From NCBI GenBank assembly GCA_014529385.2, contig CM043969.1:30276946-30340945 (forward strand): a DNA stretch of 64,000 nt, written 5' to 3'. Positions 33,648 through 45,311 of the stretch are shown piece after piece. The DNA comes from Adiantum capillus-veneris (taxonomy: Eukaryota > Streptophyta > Polypodiopsida > Polypodiales > Pteridaceae). Both the position numbers and the translations under genes were made by a program. Within the stretch, counting starts at the first letter, position 1. Each line of letters begins with the position of its first letter. The notes under the pieces are model-generated. The model worked only from the letters and a program-made list of their open reading frames with translations. It was not told where the DNA came from and searched no databases.

Positions 33648-33990
33648 CCATCACTTGCCTCATTTGTGGTATTTGGCACTATGATAGGCTCTCCTCTGGA
33701 CTCATAGGCATTAGTGAGTCTTTCCTTTGTTTCTACATGTTTCTCTAAAGTTGTTTGGATAGGGATTGGAGTTGGTGCCTCATACCAATTTGCAGGTTTA
33801 CCCAGCGGGTCTTCCATTAATGATTGAGCTGTTTCGATCATCTTTTTGCACATTTCCAACCTCTGTTTTTCTATTTCTGTATATGGATAATTCATCCACC
33901 TTTGCTCCTGGGTTTGGTTCTTTTTAAGTCTAGCTTCATAAGCTTTTAGAAGCGCATCCAACTGCTCATTGACCTTTTCAGCCAGTACAG
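33648..33990 (-). pseudogene. TE-2 gag-protease linker
   Basis: A minus frame after the zinc knuckles: Lys/Gln-rich (YEARLKKNQTQEQRW) to PNTTNEASDG, where TE-4 interrupts it. The continuation lies at 24552 (NGFQSKTLAEMGKDC). A frameshift near 34040 separates it from the knuckle region. Confidence 0.5.
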
Positions 33991-36625
33991 ATCCTCCTGA
34001 TCCTGCACTTTTGGGCTCTACTATTTCCTTGGGTGCTATGGTTGCCGTGGTGTGTGCTTAAGCTAGCTAGATCCTCTAACCGCTCTAATCTATCCTTTGC
34101 TTGCTTCAGCTCCTCCACTAAAGCGGTTTTCTCTCGTTCCTTCCTAGTTTTCATACGAGCCTTTCTAGCTTTCCAAGTGCTTCGTTGATTTTTTGTTTCT
34201 GAACTAGGGGCATCGGTTTTTGGCTCTTCAGTTATGGGCTCGTCTGTCCTTTTTTGAGCTTGTGCCCTTGTAACTACCTGAATGGGTATTACCGTTTCAT
34301 TTTCTGACCCTTCACTAGATGGCACTACTTCCAGCATGTTTAGAGTAGTTTTTGCTCCTTTACTAGGGTTTTTAGGGCATTCAGGAATCAAATGAGTAAT
34401 TCCACATTCGGGGCAATACGCATTGACTCTGATGATCTCATGGTGAGGACAGTCGCTTAGCCAATGATCTCCGCCACACTTGTAGCAGGGTCACTTAGGT
34501 TGTTGAGGTGCTCCTTGAGCTCCTCTTTGTTGGTATGCATGTCTCTGTCCGCCCATGCCTCCATTGGCTATGAACAACAATGTTCGTTCATCTAAGCTAT
34601 ATCTTCCTTCTCCTGCTGCCTGTGTAGCAGTTGGTGGTCCTGTATTTCCTATCATGCTCCATGGTTCTGGTGTCGAGGGATCTTCCGGTGGATAATAGAC
34701 AGGTTTTGGTGCATATCCATTGGGGTCTTCATAATATGCATGCATAGGCACCAAAGCCTTATCCTCTGATTCTGTTACGGTTGGTGTGTATCTTATACCG
34801 ACTAGTCATAATCTTGGTAGGGGTGGTTGTTGCCTCAACACCGGTTGTGGTCTTTCTACACCTACAGGTCCTGGTAGGTTGCCTGCTTGATACCTAGGCA
34901 TCGGTGGAGCTTGAGGAGAATCTACCGAAACTTGGGGAGAGTAAGGTCTCTCTCTCACATACCCCTTGTTATAATAACATTCCTCTGTCCCATGGTTTGT
35001 CCATTTTTGTTCAATATCACACCACTTGGGTTGTTTAGCCTGGGGTTTGGCGTACAAGTTAATCTTCCTTAGCACTTCATCTACAAGCTGCTCCTGGTTT
35101 ACAGCTACTTCTTCTTTCGGTGCTGTCTTAGAAGACTTGCTTCCACTTTGTTGTGAAGATGAATTGTCGTCAAGGTCCTTGAACTCCCCCTCTTTGTAGA
35201 CCGCACAATTGTCCACCAGGTAAAGAGCCTCCTTGGTCAACTCATTCAACTTCGTGCTCCTCTTCATATGTAAGTCTTTCTGTAGATCCACATTCCTTAG
35301 TCCTTGGATTAATATTAGCATAAGTCTGGACTGAGTTGGCAGTTCTTCCACAGGATAGAACTTAACATATCTTTTTAGTCTTAGGGCTGCCTTTCGAACA
35401 GATTCCCCATCTTTCTGTTTAAATTTATGGATTTGTGAGATGGTATTATGAGCTATCCCCCTTTGTGAGAATTCCTCGATAAACTCATCAAACACTTCCT
35501 CCATAGACTCAAAGTCTCTACACTCTACAGAGTCAAACCAAGTAGCGGCATCATTCTCTAGGGTTAGTCCAAACCCTGCAAATTGGGTAGGGAAGTCTAA
35601 CACCTCTTCGGCTCGAATTAAACGCACAAAGGCTGCTACATGATCTCTTGGGTCTCTAATTCCTGTGTATTTCTTGTTTACCCATTTTTGCACTTGAGAA
35701 GGCCTAATTCTCGGATGGTCTACAAACCTCATCATTGTATGTCCCCATCCTAATCGATATACCTCCTCAAGTCTTCTGTAATAGGCTGGTTCCTCTCCCA
35801 GTGGTGCTCCTAAGCCATAATTTCTAACGGTTCTCGCTGGAGGTGGTTCATCTCTTCGAACTCGTTCTATGGGTGGTCCTCCAGGCTCTGTTGACCCTTG
35901 AGTCTTGGGCTTACTCTCTCCTTGATACCTTGAATAGAGTGGTGGTTCTTGCGAATCCCTTAGCCCTCGTGCAGCTTGATAATCTTCTCGGTTTCGGTCT
36001 TGCTCCATTGTTGCACTTTGTCGAAGCCATGCCTGCAATGATGGCTGCTTTGCCGGTTGGTCTTGGTTGTTGAATGCGTGCGGTCGGGTGGAATGTGAGG
36101 TAGCATCATAATCTTCTGAAAAAGGATTTGTTGACTTGCTTGGGGTGTAGGTGGCTCTTGGCACTTCTTCAGGGGCATATGTTGATGCTCTTAGACCTGT
36201 TTCCCTTTCTACCTCCTCTGGGAGAATACGTTGGTATTCTCGCCCATATCTATCAACAAAAACTATACCCTTCCCCATGGCAATTTCATAAGAGAATGGC
36301 AAAGCAGCAAAGCATACATACTGCTTTGCCGGTTGGTCTTTGCTTAATTCGTTTACGAATGGTTCTTTGCTGCGAAAGTAAGAGACTATACCCTCACTCT
36401 CATGCTTGTATATTCCCACGTTCTCGTTATAAGTTGGAACCCTGGTTGTTTTCTTATCATACATAAAAATAGCTCCAGACCGATCAATATTTGGTGGCGG
36501 TTCTTGAGCTTCTGAAACCATTTTCCCTATCGCCACGTTATCTCCATATCTGTTGTAATCTTCAGGGTTTCTAACTATTAGATAGTGGTTCCCCTTTTCG
36601 TCTCGGAATCTATCTCCACCATCAT
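33991..36625 (-). pseudogene. gag: TE-2 gag: capsid domain and zinc knuckles
   Basis: The minus frame is open from about 36625 (upstream of its first ATG at 36536) to 34806. The N-terminal half includes YDDGGDRFRDEKGNHYLIV and IYKHESEGIVSYF, then a capsid-like gag domain (about 35720-35200: HPRIRPSQVQKW, FGLTLENDAATWFDSV, FSQRGIAHNTISQIHKF). A zinc-like WCDIEQKW-NHGTEECYY is at about 35000. After in-frame UGA codons at 34806 and 34491 the same frame continues with two knuckles, CYKCGGDHWLSDC and CPECGITHLIPEC. The latter and its flank (NPSKGAKTTLNMLEVV) match the TE-3 knuckle and flank. Confidence 0.7.
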
Positions 36626-36637
36626 CATAGACTCAGA

Positions 36638-37021
36638 TTATCTCCAATCTTTGAGCTGGCCTCTCTTCAATACAAATGCACTTGCGTCCTCGATAGTCAT
36701 AATAGAGTAGGGCTCCCTCGAGTTTGTTCCTTCTAAGTAGATCACAGTGAGCTTGGAATCATTCAAAGGATTTTGGGAGGTGCTTCCTCCTAACATAGGT
36801 CCGTCATAGGTGAAACCTCCCGGCTGTTGACTACCCATCATGAAGAAAGATTTGTCTGACGAAGTGTCAGTATCACTACCTTCCTCAATAATTGGTGCTA
36901 GCGGATCTAACCTTGCCTGAGTCACACTCTCTTTGGTGGACACTAAGCTACCTTGGTCACCTACCACCTTCTTGTCTCTAACAATGGATCTTCCTGATCT
37001 TAAATTCATCAAACTTATCAA
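36638..37021 (-). pseudogene. TE-2 gag N-terminus
   Basis: Opens MISLMNLRSGRS, close to the TE-3 gag start (MHLRSGR), then an acidic stretch (EEGSDTDTSSDKSFF). It ends at a UAA at 36638. The gag frame continues after a one-base shift at about 36630. Confidence 0.55.
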
Positions 37022-37644
37022 TGCAATTTATCACAAATCCAACCACTCACCTGGCAAAGGATCAGTTTCTGCACAACTTCTTGCTTTGTTTCTGAATATA
37101 CCTGTACACAAGCGTTTAATTTCGGCAATCGAATCAAAGCATTTTTTTGCTAGAGGTTATCTTAGTAACGATTGGTATAACTGGAGAGTTAATCTCAACC
37201 ACTACTGTATTTTATACACTGCTGATGTTCTGGATTAGGTCTACTAATCTGAAACTGTACTTCCCTCGGACGTTGATCAATTTACGCAAAAAAGTCTGAA
37301 TTTAGCTTTTTCTCTGTCAAATGGGCAAACAAGGTCCAAATTTACTTCTGAAAGAAGTTCTGGAATCCTTAAGCCAAATGGAATCTCACTGTCTATGCCC
37401 GATCAAATTTTCTCTTCAGTAGGCCCCAATAAACATCCTACGCGTAGGATGTCTCCTGCTTTGTTTTACCTGGATTTTTGCACTATGGTTTCCCCTTGAT
37501 GTGCTGAGCCCACAGCTATTTTTACTTTTTGATTTGGACACCTATTAGCTGTTGAATCAGAAATCTGTTCCGACAACCTGTTGTTGATCTTGATCAGTCT
37601 AATCAACTCCAATTGGACCAAAATTGACTAGAAGGCTTGTCTTA
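37022..37644. other. TE-2 leader remnant with a palindrome copy
   Basis: No frame. It contains one copy of the 24-bp palindrome family at 37431-37454 (one G-to-A change in the left arm), about 410 bp upstream of the TE-2 gag start. A 5' LTR and primer site are not found before the copia fragment begins. Confidence 0.5.
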
Positions 37645-38060
37645 GGCTATACACCACCTTTGGCCATTGGTACAAAGTGGGTTTACAAGTTGAAACGTAA
37701 TCCGGATGGTGAGATTTATTACTATAATGCTCACCTTGTTGCAAAAGGTTATGAATAGCAAAATGGCATAGATTATAAAGAGAATTTTTCTCCCACTTGT
37801 TGTATGACTACTTTGCATTTTTGAATTTGCATTCGCATCTCATTTTGTATGGAATGTACATCAATCATATATGTTTATTGATTTCTTGAATGGTGATATA
37901 TTTGAGGAAGTTTATGTAATGCAACCTTGAGGTTTTGTCATTAAAGGCCATAAAGATAAAGTGTGCAAATGTAAGAAAGCTTTGTATGGGTTGAGGCAAT
38001 CTCCTCATGCTTGGTATGAGAAAACTGACACTCATTTGGTTCAACAATGATTTTGTAGGA
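37645..38060 (+). pseudogene. Ty1/copia RT fragment
   Basis: Reads IGTKWVYKLKRNPDGEI, LVAKGYE, a YKENFSPTCCMTT block and, across frameshifts and stops, the GDIFEEVYVMQP, VCKCKKALYGL and SPHAWYE regions. These correspond to the RT of TE-6 (IGTKWVYKLKHKQDGEI, TFAPTCCMTT, KALYGLKQSPRAWYE). It is a heavily decayed relative of the same copia family. Confidence 0.75.
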
Positions 38061-40677
38061 GTGCTTATTTTTTGCAAGCTTCTAATTTAGAGCTTTTTAG
38101 GAGAATTTAGAGCTTTTTTTGTGATGATTATTTTCCATTATAGCACCCATTAACTTTTGAGCTTTCACTTGCAAAAAAAGCACACCTTCATCGAATCCAT
38201 TTTAGACCATGTATAGACAATTAGTTGCATTCATAAGGAATGCTACTCAAAATAGAAAAATTTCATGGCAAAGAAATTCTTATGGTACCTAAAAGAATTT
38301 GCACTCAATAAAGTGTTAATCATTATACACAGATATAGTTGGATTCAAGTCAAAAAACCTTAACTAGTCTTATCTATTATTCCTATAACAAAAATGTTTA
38401 CAATCATCTTTGATCATATATACAAGGATTGGCACTAGACATGTGTTATGATTAGCAAATTAAATGTCATAAACCATTGTTGTAAGTGCTTAGTTGTACA
38501 CTCTATTAAATTATTATTCACATGACCAAGATACTACCTTTGTAATAAGCAAGGAAAAACTACTAAGATGCAATTGTAACTTCATGTGCATCTACCACGC
38601 TTAGAAGGAGAACATCTTGGACTAGTAGTGGTCTAAACATCACCTTTATTGTGTCATTCACAACCAAGCTATCCCTTCTTATATACCATGGAAGTTCACT
38701 CTATGTTCTCCATGCTATGCACTAGGTTGTGAGTGTACTAAATAAAGCCAAATTTTTAGTAACTATTACGAAAAGGGAATTTAGTGACTTTGGAGATAGG
38801 ACCCAAAATTGAGACATGGGAGCGAGTTTTGTTCACTATAAGAGATAATGTGTATGCAATATTTTGTGGTGTTTCTATCTTCATCTCTCTCTACACTCTT
38901 TATTTCTTTCGACTTTCCTCTAGCAAGATGCACAAATGGGAGCTCTCTCCTCTCAACGACAAGTCTTACCCATACATGGTATGTGGAGACTTGTCTTGAT
39001 GCTACATACCCTTAATAAAACTACTCACTTAATTCAAGTTTCCTACAAAAGTGGCGAACACACTGAGGAAAAATAAGAACCCTTAAAAAAAATAGGAGCC
39101 CCTTTATTGTTTACTACCTTTATTTGTTCATGTTATTTCATCTCTCATATATGACTCAACATTCATTTCAATAAGGATATTAGGCACTTTTGACACCATT
39201 ATCCTAGGGAGGTACCAAATTGATAGTAATCTATTTTAGCCTTTTTTAGGACGTAGAGAAAGACTTTATCTATCTTATGTGGTCAAAACCATTGAACAAT
39301 ATGTATTTTCCTTAAACCATATGGATTAAAAAGAGTGCATACAGAAGATGGTTTGGAAAGTAAAATCTTAGAAATATTTTCGTAAAATCTTAGTACATGT
39401 GATATCAACAAGCTTTGTATTTTTCCATGTGATTTAGCAGTAGCCCAAGCCTTGGATAAATAAAAATTGTGAATCTATGTTGCGAATACAATAGAAATGT
39501 ACTATCATCAAGCACATGTCCTTGGGGGTTGAATGTAGGGTTTTGACTATTGGCAAGTGTGTGCAAGTTGGGGGTTGAGCAAGCTCCTCTTTACATACAA
39601 CAAAATCAAAATAAATACAAGAATATTTTACTAAATTTTGAGTGTATATAAAGGTCAGGAGTGGGGCCTACAACACTCTATAGGATATTTATACATTTAA
39701 AAATACATTGTACATATGCTATCTTAGCTCAAAAAAAAAAAACCTCCTAGTGCATACCCTACACATGTAATGCATCTTAAAAAACAACATTGTAATAACA
39801 ACAAAATTCTCCTAAGGTACTAGAGGCATTAAAAGAAGATATACCTATATATAGGAGCACTATCTAGTGTCGCACCTAATTTAAAGAATTACCAAGTGTG
39901 ACCTTGGTGGGTTCTACTGTATATTCATGTTAATCTACCAAGTGAATTTGATAGAAAGGGTTTTCTGTTTTTCAAATTTCAAACAATTTAGAGAAGATAC
40001 AATAGCAACTTGGTGTTAATATAATGGATCCCTCAAGAGTGTGACACATGTTATCCGGCCTCATACCTCTCATCACATTGTTTACAAATTAAAAGGGTAA
40101 TTGGGCATACTTGAAATGCACACATTGGACAAGCATAAGAATAGCCTTGTTATAGGCAAGTGTAGAGAAATTTGGTCAAAACAATCTTAAAATCATTTAA
40201 ACAAGTACAAATCAAGTGGTCTCTATATAACAAGTGCTTTTAGAAAAATAACAATTTTTACATTGTAGGAGCACTTCCAAGAGACCTCAAAAATATATTG
40301 CATAACTGCTGAACAAGAAATAATAGTAAAAATGTTTAGAGTCTGAGAGTCAAGACGTAATATTTAAGGCTTTGATTACAATGAGAGTATGCTAGTTAGT
40401 AGCCTCTGCAGTTGTGTTCATTCACGATGTCATTGGCTACTCATTTAGGGGTGTGTCCAAACCTACCATGGTTGTGCTAGAGTCTTTGCTATTGTGTAGC
40501 TTAATCCGATTCATTTGTCTATGAGTTGTGTATCACCAACTCCATACTCAATTTCTTCTCACTATCTTGGCTTCCAAACCTATTACCCAACTTCAAATCC
40601 TTCCACTCGCAAGTAGCAACACCATTCCTGAGGTTTCCAAAGTCAAAAGAATAAGATTGTCCTAACTTTGGTCAAAT
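38061..40677. other. AT-rich sequence without genes
   Basis: I see no supported coding frame, RNA gene or repeat structure. Short ORFs such as 38784-38999 lack recognisable content. Confidence 0.6.
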
Positions 40678-40678
40678 C

Positions 40679-40864
40679 ATTATCTAACATACTAGGCTTA
40701 AAATTGTAAGAGAAGAGCTCACACACCGAGACAGGCTATCATTATCTAACATATCAACCTTAAAATTGTAGGAGAAGAGATCACGCACGCAAATTGACCA
40801 ACATTATCTAATATATCAACCATAAAATTATAGGGAAAGAGCTCGCAATTCGTCCGCGCGCGCG
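40679..40864. repeat. Three copies of a 62-bp tandem repeat
   Basis: Copies starting near 40679, 40741 and 40803 share ATTATCTAACATAT, TTAAAATTGTAGG and AGAAGAGCTCAC in the same order. Confidence 0.75.
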
Positions 40865-41443
40865 TGGACGAGCTGCGAGCTCTCAAAGACATAATGAGTA
40901 AAAACAATATTGTTGTTGCGGGGCTTACTATAAGAGGACACAATTGGTGAAACTGTTTTTTTTTTAATTATGGGGCTTATTGCAATGGAAATAGATATAA
41001 ATAGTGCGAAGTCAAAATTATGTTGATGTCTTCACGAGGTCAAATTCCGTCAACGTGCACGTAGAGGGACTTGGGCTCTTGAAGGCATCAACAAGGTATC
41101 TTGCTAGCACAATATGCCGGACGCATAGGGCGACCGTCCTTAATTTTTGGCTTAAGAAAAATATATAGAAAAAAGATTCTTTTTTGTTGATAAAAAAAAG
41201 ATCCCATGAGAGCACGCAAACGGTTTAAGAGATTTTGTTCTCAATTTTTGAAGTTGTGTGGGCTTAGAATTGAAAGAAAAATGACTCTTCTAAGCACTAG
41301 AAAAGCCCATAACGTAAGCTCGGTGATCGTCTGCGCGCACGCTGACGGTTAGCGAGCTCCCAAAGTCACCCCTAATTTCCTCACCCTCGAAGGTTTGTAA
41401 TGGCTGATCAGGATTTAATATCAGGGATTTGGCGCGCGTGCGC

Positions 41444-41510
<67 letters not shown>

Positions 41511-41702
41511 GCGTAGGACGACCTGAAGGGGACTGTGATATAGGGTTTTCTTGGTTGCCTTTTCAACATGCGATGGTGATGGCGAGCTTGCCATTGATGC
41601 AAGTGGTCTATTTAGAGTGTCTCCATGAGTTCGCAAGCCCATAACGTCAGCTGATCGATGATCATCTACGCGCGCTCTGACAGTCAACAAACTCCCCCAA
41701 TC
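40845..41702. repeat. Dispersed GCGCGC-centred motif copies
   Basis: Related blocks lie at about 40845, 41045, 41303 and 41636. The last two share AAGCCCATAACGT, a GATC-x-TCT-x-CGCGC core and CTGAC-G/A-G-T with CTCCC after it, 333 bp apart. The first contains the near-palindrome TCGTCCGCGCGCGCGTGGAC. A GA array (41446-41509) lies between the last two. Confidence 0.5.
41446..41509 (+). repeat. GA microsatellite
   Basis: (GA)n over about 64 bp, preceded by GGCGCGCGTGCGCG. Confidence 0.95.
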
Positions 41703-43160
41703 CGTCTGCACACCTGCGTCCAAGACTGCCTGCACACCTGAAGATGAAGGTGTTGCAGCCCAAGGCTGCCTTGCTTCCGCTGGCCTTGCCCATCTTGCAG
41801 ATGCCTTCGCCAACCCTGTTGCTAAATCTCCTGCACCAACCTCCCAACCCCTTGCTCTACTAGATAAAAATGCTCCTTCGGACGTGGATACCCTTGGTGC
41901 TGCAGTTCATGCCTTGGTCCAGGCCACTGGCCACTCAGTCAGGCACCCTGCAGATGCTCCACACAAAGCAAACCAAGCTTTGGAAGCACCTTACACATTT
42001 GCCCTCAGTGCAGCGAAGGCTGCAACCTTTGTCACATCTGGCGGCCTGAGGCCCAGATCTCAGTTTGAAGCTCCGCTGCCCTGCTTCCAACTCGAAGGGC
42101 TGGGCCAACTGAATCCATCTCTGAAGCATACACAACTACCTCTTCCACTTCCTATCCAATGCCCTCTTTAGCTGCCCTACCCATAGTCAACACCAAGGTG
42201 GGGAGCCATTCCCTTGGGGAACCTTTTCATGCTCAAAGAGAGCCCCACGCCGCTCACATAACCCTGGTTCCAGCCCCAACAAAGTCTGACACCCTTTTGA
42301 GGATAGCTATTTAGTATGCACTTACTGCAAAAGATGCTTTCATAGATGTAAATCCAACTCAAAACCCTCGAATGCCATCAATCCTCGCAGGCGAGATGAT
42401 CCAGAAACAAACACTCAACACCTTGCCAAGGATTTGAGCAAATCCAAGCTTTGGCCGCCTCTCCTTGAAGCTACTGTGAATACCTCTTCAAATCCATTTT
42501 TCAAGCTGGATTTACTTGATGCTTATATTGTTGTGCCTCTTCCTCCTTAGCACCCCTTCCATCCTTTGTCTACTGAGCATCCACTTGGTCGTTCCATATC
42601 CGGTGCTTATTGGTTTCCCATCACACATGCAATGCAACAGTTCATCCATACTTTCCACCTCATGCAACATCCCGGCACGTCTGCCATCCAATACCCTATG
42701 CACCTGTTGAGCTATCTTCATCAATCCCAACCATTTCAGCTCTCCACTGATGATGTTTCTCCCTATCCATCTCCCTTCCCATTGGTTTCTTCGCTTGAGC
42801 CTTTGCCAATTGAGCCTTCCACCCATCACAATATTCAGGTCTACAATACCGCCTTGAATCCCGCACCTAACCCAAAATTTATCACTTTTGAACCCTTTGA
42901 CCCTAGAGGACGCGCAGTTCTTGATGAATTTCTTCTTTCACTTCGCTTGCGAGGGCGAATATTTGGAATTCAAGCTCGTGAAATCATTCATGCTACAGAT
43001 CTGAAGAAGCCTTTCAAAGCTCAACCAAAGCAGCAATCAGAGTTGCTAATCTTCTTCATTAACCAAGTCGGACCTTGATCTAGGTTGAAGACCTTGGAAG
43101 TCACACCAAGAATAATTGCATACACATATTGTATTTTTCCAAAGCATGTAGATCTGTGTC
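41703..43160 (+). other. Open but unrecognised Pro/Ser/Ala-rich stretches
   Basis: One plus frame is open over about 41650-42171 (Ala/Pro-rich), and another over 42566-43078 (170 codons, Pro/Ser/His-rich, ending FFINQVGP). Between them the frames are closed. Composition differs from the surrounding AT-rich DNA. They may be gene or transposon fragments; no family is recognised, so no product is assigned. Confidence 0.25.
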
Positions 43161-43400
43161 ATGATCACATCACAGTATGCACACATACATGCCTCTGTAT
43201 GGACGATGTGTCTTATGGAGGCATACGGGGATATTAATCCACATCATCCAACAACGTGTCATCCTAATTGGCACAACGGCCCGCATTCCAATGAGCGTCA
43301 CATGGCTTGTAACTGCCTCATCCTTTTGTATATAACTGCACCTCCTCGGATCAATATAACATATCCTTCTTGCCATCACTTTCTTGGCTCTCTCTGCGTA

Positions 43401-43528
<128 letters not shown>

Positions 43529-43688
43529 ATACCTCTCTCGTCACGTTGTGGTGCACATATAGTCAATCAACAAGAAAGCCGAAATCGGAACACAGAAAGA
43601 CAATGACACATGGAGAGCTGTGATGGTGAGCTGTGTTTTAGATATGGAAGATAGTCACGGACCGTATGTAGAGAGAGAACGAAAAAGT

Positions 43689-43703
43689 GGGGGGGGGGGG
43701 GGG

Positions 43704-43760
<57 letters not shown>
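43689..43760 (+). repeat. Poly-G run followed by GA array
   Basis: About 18 consecutive G, then (GA)n to about 43760. Confidence 0.95.
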
Positions 43761-43765
<5 letters not shown>

Positions 43766-43949
43766 CTGTCCTCCCTCCTATGGAAGCCTGAAGGGCAAGC
43801 GAATGAGAGTCGCGCTATCTGTGAAGGTTGGGGTTTCATTAAGAGAAAATCATTGGCGCTCTTCTAGGACTCATTAAGAGCACTTTAGTGCATGCAACAA
43901 TATCGTCATCAACTATGCATTTAAATCAATGAGAGAAAGAGAGAGAGAG

Positions 43950-44090
43950 CATCGTTTTGCCGTAGGAAACTATCCCAAGAGACCTTAAAGATCTATCCGA
44001 CGAGGAGAGCTGAACTCAAGACCTATTATTCAAGTGGGAAATGGCATAGCCAATCTACCACACTTGGGTGATAGAAAGGTTATACCATTT
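43950..44090 (-). repeat. SINE-like unit, copy 1
   Basis: About 140 bp, closely repeated at 44191-44330. On the minus strand it reads GTGTGGTAGATTGGCTATGCC (A-box-like) and about 35 bp later TTGAGTTCAACTCC-like sequence (weak B-box), then GATCTTTAAGGTCTCTTGGG and GTTTCCTACGGC. A pol III-derived SINE is plausible. It lies between GA- and CT-rich arrays. Confidence 0.45.
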
Positions 44091-44101
44091 TCCTCTTTTT
44101 A

Positions 44102-44104
<3 letters not shown>

Positions 44105-44169
<65 letters not shown>

Positions 44170-44172
44170 TAC
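44105..44172 (+). repeat. CT array followed by AC array
   Basis: (CT)n at about 44105-44146 passes directly into (CA)n to about 44172. Confidence 0.95.
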
Positions 44173-44190
44173 ACATACCCGAGAAGAAGA

Positions 44191-44330
44191 TATTTTTAAC
44201 GTCGTAAGAAACTATCCCAAGAGACCTTAAAGATCTATCGGACAAGGAGTTGAACTCAAGACATGTTATTCAACATGGAAATGGCATAGCCAATGTACCA
44301 CACTTGGGTGATAAAAATGGTTATACCACT
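44191..44330 (-). repeat. SINE-like unit, copy 2
   Basis: Matches copy 1 over its whole length with about 15 differences. A partial relative in the opposite orientation lies at 54270-54322 (GATCTTTAAAGTCTCT, TTTTCTACGACGTTAAAAT). Confidence 0.45.
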
Positions 44331-44344
44331 TGAGCGAGCGAGCG

Positions 44345-44347
44345 AGC

Positions 44348-44402
<55 letters not shown>
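44345..44402 (+). repeat. GA microsatellite
   Basis: (GA)n of about 56 bp after a short (GAGC)n start. Confidence 0.95.
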
Positions 44403-44405
<3 letters not shown>

Positions 44406-44535
44406 GGATGACAATGTTACCGTTAAAAGACACACTGCCGTTGTCGATCATGGAAGCAATACCTTGCCATGCAGGTGAGCAACAAAACAAACACATAATC
44501 TAGTGTCAGATGGCAGCATAATTCAAAGAAGCACA

Positions 44536-44538
<3 letters not shown>

Positions 44539-44631
<93 letters not shown>
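44539..44631 (+). repeat. AT array followed by GA array
   Basis: (AT)n 44539-44595, then (AG)n to about 44631. Confidence 0.95.
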
Positions 44632-44634
<3 letters not shown>

Positions 44635-44894
44635 TGTGTGCTCACCACCTCACCAATGTGACCAAGACCCGTTGTTTCCCTCTTCACTACGGATGCTTCT
44701 TGGGAAAGCTTCCCCTTGCCTCTAGTCTATTTCTTTCTCTACCATCATCATTGTCCTATCGTCACGTAGATTTGTGTGTGTGTGTGCATGAAGTGCACGC
44801 ACATGCGCACACACACACACACACACGTGCGCATCACTAATTGCAAGGAAACCTAAAACTATGATCATAACAATATTGTGCATAAAATTCGTGC

Positions 44895-45010
<116 letters not shown>

Positions 45011-45077
45011 TTGCAATAGCATAGGATTCTGGTAAAAAAAAACACTCGAGAGTGCTAGTGTTAATTGATATCTAGCC

Positions 45078-45311
45078 AAGGTCCAAGGGGGGTTGGCCTA
45101 GCAGTAAAAGAGAGGGGCTTTAAGCATGCCTGCTATGGTTCAAATAGTGTGACATAGAGACAGCGATGTGTAATAGGCAGTAAAAGAGACTGGCTTTAAG
45201 CATGCTTGCTATGTTTCAACTTGTGTGACATGGGGGTGTGGGTGTATGAGAGGTGTGTGGGTGGAATCCCAAAAAATGTAGTGTATGTGAAGCATCAGAT
45301 TGCCAAAAAAA
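45078..45311 (+). mobile_element. tRNA-derived SINE with duplicated head
   Basis: GGGGTTGGCCTAGCAG (A-box-like) and ATGGTTCAAATAG (B-box-like) about 40 bp apart give a tRNA-type pol III promoter, in the arrangement of plant Au-like SINEs. The head recurs 77 bp downstream (GCAGTAAAAGAG at 45101 and 45178; TTTAAGCATGC in both). The body contains GGTGTGTGGGTGGAATCC and ends in an A-run at 45305-45311. No target duplication was identified. Confidence 0.5.

Larger units (their letters stand above)
6554..37600 (-). mobile_element. TE-2: large RT-less LTR retrotransposon, split by TE-3 and TE-4
   Basis: A minus-strand composite. In transcription order it contains a palindrome copy (37431), gag N-terminus with LRSGR (36638-37021), gag (34806-36625), zinc knuckles (to 33978), a linker, then after the TE-4 insertion protease 1 (23561-24361), protease 2 and a W-I-P-K region (21993-23228), a palindrome array (19353-20218), ORF2 (19231 down to about 6554, split by TE-3), the polypurine tract and the 3' LTR. 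Excluding the two nested elements the internal part is about 12.6 kb. No RT, RNase H or integrase is found. The 5' LTR is absent: sequence beyond about 37640 is a copia fragment. Joining gag and ORF2 into one element is inferred from shared strand, the shared palindrome family and the polypurine tract at the end of ORF2. Confidence 0.55.

Noticed and set aside
42566-43078. 170-codon frame as a host gene
   Set aside because: No recognised domain, no supporting neighbour or splice structure, and composition-biased; kept only as an unassigned open stretch.
45101-45145. A tRNA gene at the SINE head
   Set aside because: Only A- and B-box-like words are present; the arms do not pair and the A-tail points to a SINE.
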